A stretch of 43,814 nt of DNA from Alphaproteobacteria bacterium (GTDB taxonomy: Bacteria; Pseudomonadota; Alphaproteobacteria; Caulobacterales; Parvularculaceae). Location of the stretch: assembly GCA_030428745.1 (NCBI GenBank), contig JAUIEG010000001.1, forward strand, positions 1 to 43,814. The letters are read 5' to 3'. Positions 41,223 through 43,814 of this stretch are shown in pieces. How positions within the stretch are numbered: position 1 is the first letter of the stretch; every line of letters starts with the position of its first letter. The notes below the pieces were generated by a model that was not told where the DNA came from, made no database searches, and saw only the letters and a list, made by a program, of their open reading frames with translations. A program made the position numbers and the translations under genes.

Positions 41223-41380
41223 CCCTCGCTCGGCATCGCGCCCTATTCCGGGCGCGTAAATCGCATACGCGCAGGTTTTACCCGCGCATTGCGATCGCGG
41301 CGTCCGGCCGTCCTCTCCCCCATCGCGCCGGGCGCTGCAACTTCGGCATCATCAATAACGCATAAACAAAGGATCTAGCC

Positions 41381-41881
41381 ATGAAACCTATTTCTTCCAT
41401 CATCGCCGCCGCTGCGTTCATCAGCGCGATGAGTTTTCTCCCAGTGAACGCCGCAGAAGACCCACACCCCATGAATCACGACTCCCATTGCGGCATGCCC
41501 GCAGGCGAAGGCGCTATCAATACGCTCGATGTCGCAAAATCGAGAGTAAACATTTCACACGGACCGATCGAAGCGCTCGGCTGGCCGCAAATGAAGATGG
41601 ATTTCTCAGTCTCAAAACAGGTTGATCTTACCGCGTTTTCACCTAGCGAGCGGGTTCATTTCATGCTGAAGGCGGAGAAGGACAAATCCTACTCGATTGC
41701 AATGATGTGCTCGCTCGAAGCTGACGCGGGAACGCACGAGGCCTGTATGGGGAAAATGCATGAAATCGCTATGAAAACAGCCGAAAGCGAAGGCGCGTCA
41801 TGCTCCATGGAGGGGATGGGCGACATGAAACGTATGAATCACGATGACGGTGCGGAGCAAGACCACAAAGGCCATCACTGA
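41381..41881 (+). CDS. CusF-like periplasmic copper-binding protein
   Basis: A 166-aa exported copper chaperone. The signal peptide is ISSIIAAAAFISAMSFLPVNA. The CusF core, residues about 45-112, contains SRVNISHGPIEALGWPQMKM, with the His, Trp and Met positions that bind Cu(I) in CusF. An extension follows with Cys and Met (MMCSLEADAGTHEACMGKMH) and a His/Asp/Met tail ending DHKGHH, making it longer than the usual roughly 90-110 aa. It lies between the His-rich gene and the multicopper oxidase and should shuttle Cu(I) to CusB or CopA. Confidence 0.88.
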   Translation: MKPISSIIAAAAFISAMSFLPVNAAEDPHPMNHDSHCGMPAGEGAINTLDVAKSRVNISHGPIEALGWPQMKMDFSVSKQVDLTAFSPSERVHFMLKAEKDKSYSIAMMCSLEADAGTHEACMGKMHEIAMKTAESEGASCSMEGMGDMKRMNHDDGAEQDHKGHH

Positions 41882-41944
41882 TCGCAGCAAAGATTGGAAC
41901 TTCGCCGTTGGGTTCGGCATTTCCGATTCAAAGGAGAAGAAATC

Positions 41945-43756
41945 ATGCTTGATCGCCGCACCCTGATGAAGGCGGCGGGCGGCGGCGGCCTTCTCGCCGC
42001 CGCCGGTCTCTTGCCCGCATGGGCTCGCAGCGCCAATAACGGCAATATCGGTCTTTCGCAACTCAGCGGTAATAACTTCGATCTCGTGATCGGCCGAACC
42101 CCGGTACGCATCGCCGGAAAAGCCGGAACCGCCGTTACGATCAACGGAACGGTCCCTGCACCGCTGCTGCGATGGAAAGAAGGCGAGACGGTGACCTTGA
42201 ACGTCACCAATCGCCTGGCGGAGGATACGTCTATCCATTGGCACGGGGTTCTTGTCCCCAATCCGATGGACGGCGTGCCGGGCATCGCCTTTCCGGGCAT
42301 CAAACCCGGCGAGACCTTCACCTACCGCTTTGAAGTCCCGCAGGCCGGCACCTACTGGTATCATTCCCATTCAGGACTTCAGGAACAGCTCGGCCATTAC
42401 GGTCCGCTGATTCTCGACCCCGCCGGCGCCGATCCAATATCGGCGGATCGCGAATATGTTCTGGTTCTATCGGACTGGTCGTTCACCGATCCCCATCGCA
42501 TCTTCGCCAAGCTGAAAAAGCAGAGCGATAGTTTCAACTTTCAGGAGCGCACCGTCGGCGACTTTATAAAAGACGCCGGCGAGATGGGCCTCGGCGCGGC
42601 GTTCAAGGAGCGCGCCATGTGGGGCGCCATGCGCATGAGCCCCGCGGACATCGCTGACGTGACTGGGAGCACGTATCATTATCTCATCAACGGTCATGCG
42701 CCCGGAGACAACTGGACGGCGGTTTTCAAACAAGGCGAGCGCATCCGATTGCGGATCATCAACGCCTCGGCAATGTCGATCCTCAATTTCCGCATCCCCG
42801 GACTGCCGATGACCGTCGTGCAGGCGGACGGGCTTAATATAAAACCTGTCGAAACTGACGAATTCCAGATCGGCGTCGCTGAAACCTACGACGTTATCGT
42901 CACGCCGAACCGCGAGCGCGCCTATGCGATCGTCGCCGAATCAATAGACCGCTTCGGCCAAGGCGTCGCGACGCTGGCGCCTCGGCCGGGCATGCGCGCC
43001 GAAGCGCCGTTACTGCGCGAGCGCCCCACATTAACGATGAAAGACATGGGAATGAACCATGGCGCGATGGGCGGCATGGCAATGGACTCCGGTTCTTCCG
43101 CCGGCGACCAAATGGATCATGGCGACCATCAAATGCACGGTATGGATCATGGCTCAGGTGACAAGATGAGTGAAATGCCGGCTCATCAGGGCAACGATAT
43201 GGGCGGCGACATGCAACAGCATTCGCATAAACGCGGCGTTGGCGTCGACAGCGTCGCAATGGCGCCGACAAATCGGCTGGACGAACCCGGGCTTGGCCTG
43301 GAAGACGTCCCGCACCGCACGCTGCGCTATTCGCAGCTGCGCAGTCTTGATCCCAATCCCGACACGCGTGCGCCGGAACGCGAGATCGAAATCCACCTGA
43401 CCGGCAATATGGAGCGCTTCATGTGGTCGTTCGACGGACTGAAGTTTTCTGAAGTCGTCGACCCGATCGTATTCTACGAGGGCGAACGCGTCCGGTTGAC
43501 CATGGTCAACGACACGATGATGACGCATCCGATCCATCTGCACGGCATGTTCTTCGATATCGTCAATGGCGCGGAAACAGACAAGCCGAGAAAGCACACA
43601 ATCAATGTCAAACCGGGCGAGAAACTGTCGGTCGATATTACGGCGGACGCGCTCGGCGACTGGGCGTTTCATTGTCATCTGCTTTATCACATGCACGCCG
43701 GCATGATGCAGGTCGTTTCGGTGCGTCCTCAGAAAATGGCGGAGGCGGCGCAATGA
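41945..43756 (+). CDS. copA: CopA-type periplasmic multicopper oxidase
   Basis: A 603-aa laccase-like enzyme oxidising Cu(I) to less toxic Cu(II) in the periplasm. A twin-arginine signal (LDRRTLMKAAGGGGLLAAAG) exports it folded. Copper ligands: SIHWHGVLVP (His98, His100), YWYHSHSG (138-144), THPIHLHGMFF and HCHLLYHMHAGMM, which together hold the T1 and T2/T3 centres. A Met/His-rich insert at about residues 360-430 (MNHGAMGGMAMDSG, DHQMHGMDHGSGDKMSEM) is the CopA-type Cu-binding region. ATG 41945 has GGAGA about 7 nt upstream and puts the Tat motif at the N-terminus; the upstream frame from 41894 does not fit. The next gene overlaps its stop. Confidence 0.95.
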   Translation: MLDRRTLMKAAGGGGLLAAAGLLPAWARSANNGNIGLSQLSGNNFDLVIGRTPVRIAGKAGTAVTINGTVPAPLLRWKEGETVTLNVTNRLAEDTSIHWHGVLVPNPMDGVPGIAFPGIKPGETFTYRFEVPQAGTYWYHSHSGLQEQLGHYGPLILDPAGADPISADREYVLVLSDWSFTDPHRIFAKLKKQSDSFNFQERTVGDFIKDAGEMGLGAAFKERAMWGAMRMSPADIADVTGSTYHYLINGHAPGDNWTAVFKQGERIRLRIINASAMSILNFRIPGLPMTVVQADGLNIKPVETDEFQIGVAETYDVIVTPNRERAYAIVAESIDRFGQGVATLAPRPGMRAEAPLLRERPTLTMKDMGMNHGAMGGMAMDSGSSAGDQMDHGDHQMHGMDHGSGDKMSEMPAHQGNDMGGDMQQHSHKRGVGVDSVAMAPTNRLDEPGLGLEDVPHRTLRYSQLRSLDPNPDTRAPEREIEIHLTGNMERFMWSFDGLKFSEVVDPIVFYEGERVRLTMVNDTMMTHPIHLHGMFFDIVNGAETDKPRKHTINVKPGEKLSVDITADALGDWAFHCHLLYHMHAGMMQVVSVRPQKMAEAAQ

Positions 43757-43814
43757 AACGCACCTTCGCCGCGTTTGTGACTATCGCTATTCTTGGAAGC
43801 TCATCAGCGTTCGG
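43753..43814 (+). CDS. copB: Start of a CopB-like copper resistance gene (partial)
   Basis: An ATG at 43753 overlaps the copA stop (ATGA). The visible 20 codons encode a signal-peptide-like start (MKRTFAAFVTIAILGSSSAF). Position directly after copA indicates the outer-membrane protein CopB, which normally follows it. Identity is by context; the body lies beyond the window. Confidence 0.6.
   Translation, partial: MKRTFAAFVTIAILGSSSAF

Noticed and set aside
43030-43215. Short tandem DNA repeats or CRISPR-like array in copA
   Set aside because: The repetition is at the amino-acid level (Met/His codons) within an open reading frame; there are no regular repeats and spacers. No CRISPR array was seen anywhere in the window.

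Overview
The window looks like a stretch of alphaproteobacterial chromosome interrupted by an integrated mobilizable element. Protein families (MobF/TrwC relaxase set, a DUF736, ParB and ArdC block, CopA-type multicopper oxidase), GC-rich codon use and an alphaproteobacterial-type tRNA-Asp support this. I cannot name the genus.

Left flank, 1-6194. A 3' part of a 2-methylcitrate synthase gene is followed by a thiolase, a ferredoxin-NAD reductase-like flavoprotein and a TetR regulator. This is a small catabolic or lipid-metabolism region. Then comes a decayed stretch with one PaaI-like thioesterase, a doubtful ORF and a remnant with an in-frame stop.

Mobile-element boundary and core, 6195-21951. 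A 45-nt copy of the 3' half of tRNA-Asp(GTC) on the minus strand marks an attachment site, and a tyrosine integrase follows directly. Next are an integrase-linked unknown gene, a divergent pair of an acidic-tailed unknown protein and an XRE regulator, and a two-gene CBASS system (SLATT membrane effector plus CD-NTase with an AGS-C domain). A TrwA/TrwB/TrwC-like mobilization set follows: HTH protein, ribbon-helix-helix protein, coupling ATPase and a relaxase without a helicase domain. An unrecognised 454-aa protein with a PD-(D/E)XK-like pattern comes next, then a minus-strand maintenance block (ArdC antirestriction, small protein, ParB-like, DUF736). No mating-pair-formation genes are visible, so the element looks mobilizable rather than self-transmissible. 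The orientation of the tRNA fragment implies the element extends rightward, and the other end was not found in the window.

Defence and metal cargo, 21952-43814. An AbiEi/AbiEii pair has two inverted-repeat operators flanking its promoter. After it comes a metal-resistance island: a CDF exporter, a PII-like protein, a complete CzcCBA-type RND system with a small His-rich secreted protein, a YnfA-family membrane protein, two ICMT/PEMT-like membrane methyltransferases, a short CDF transporter with a divergent MerR-family sensor, a complete CusCBA-type RND system (CusB carries a C-terminal CusF-like domain), another small Cys/His-rich secreted protein, a CsoR-family repressor and a divergent His-rich secreted protein. 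A CusF-like protein, a CopA multicopper oxidase and the start of a copB-like gene close the window. Together these would export Zn/Cd/Co- and Cu/Ag-class ions from cytoplasm and periplasm and oxidise periplasmic Cu(I).

The most interesting unexplained items are the 454-aa nuclease-like protein, the acidic-tailed protein paired with an XRE regulator, the short CDF with unusual metal-site residues, and the methyltransferase pair inside the metal island.
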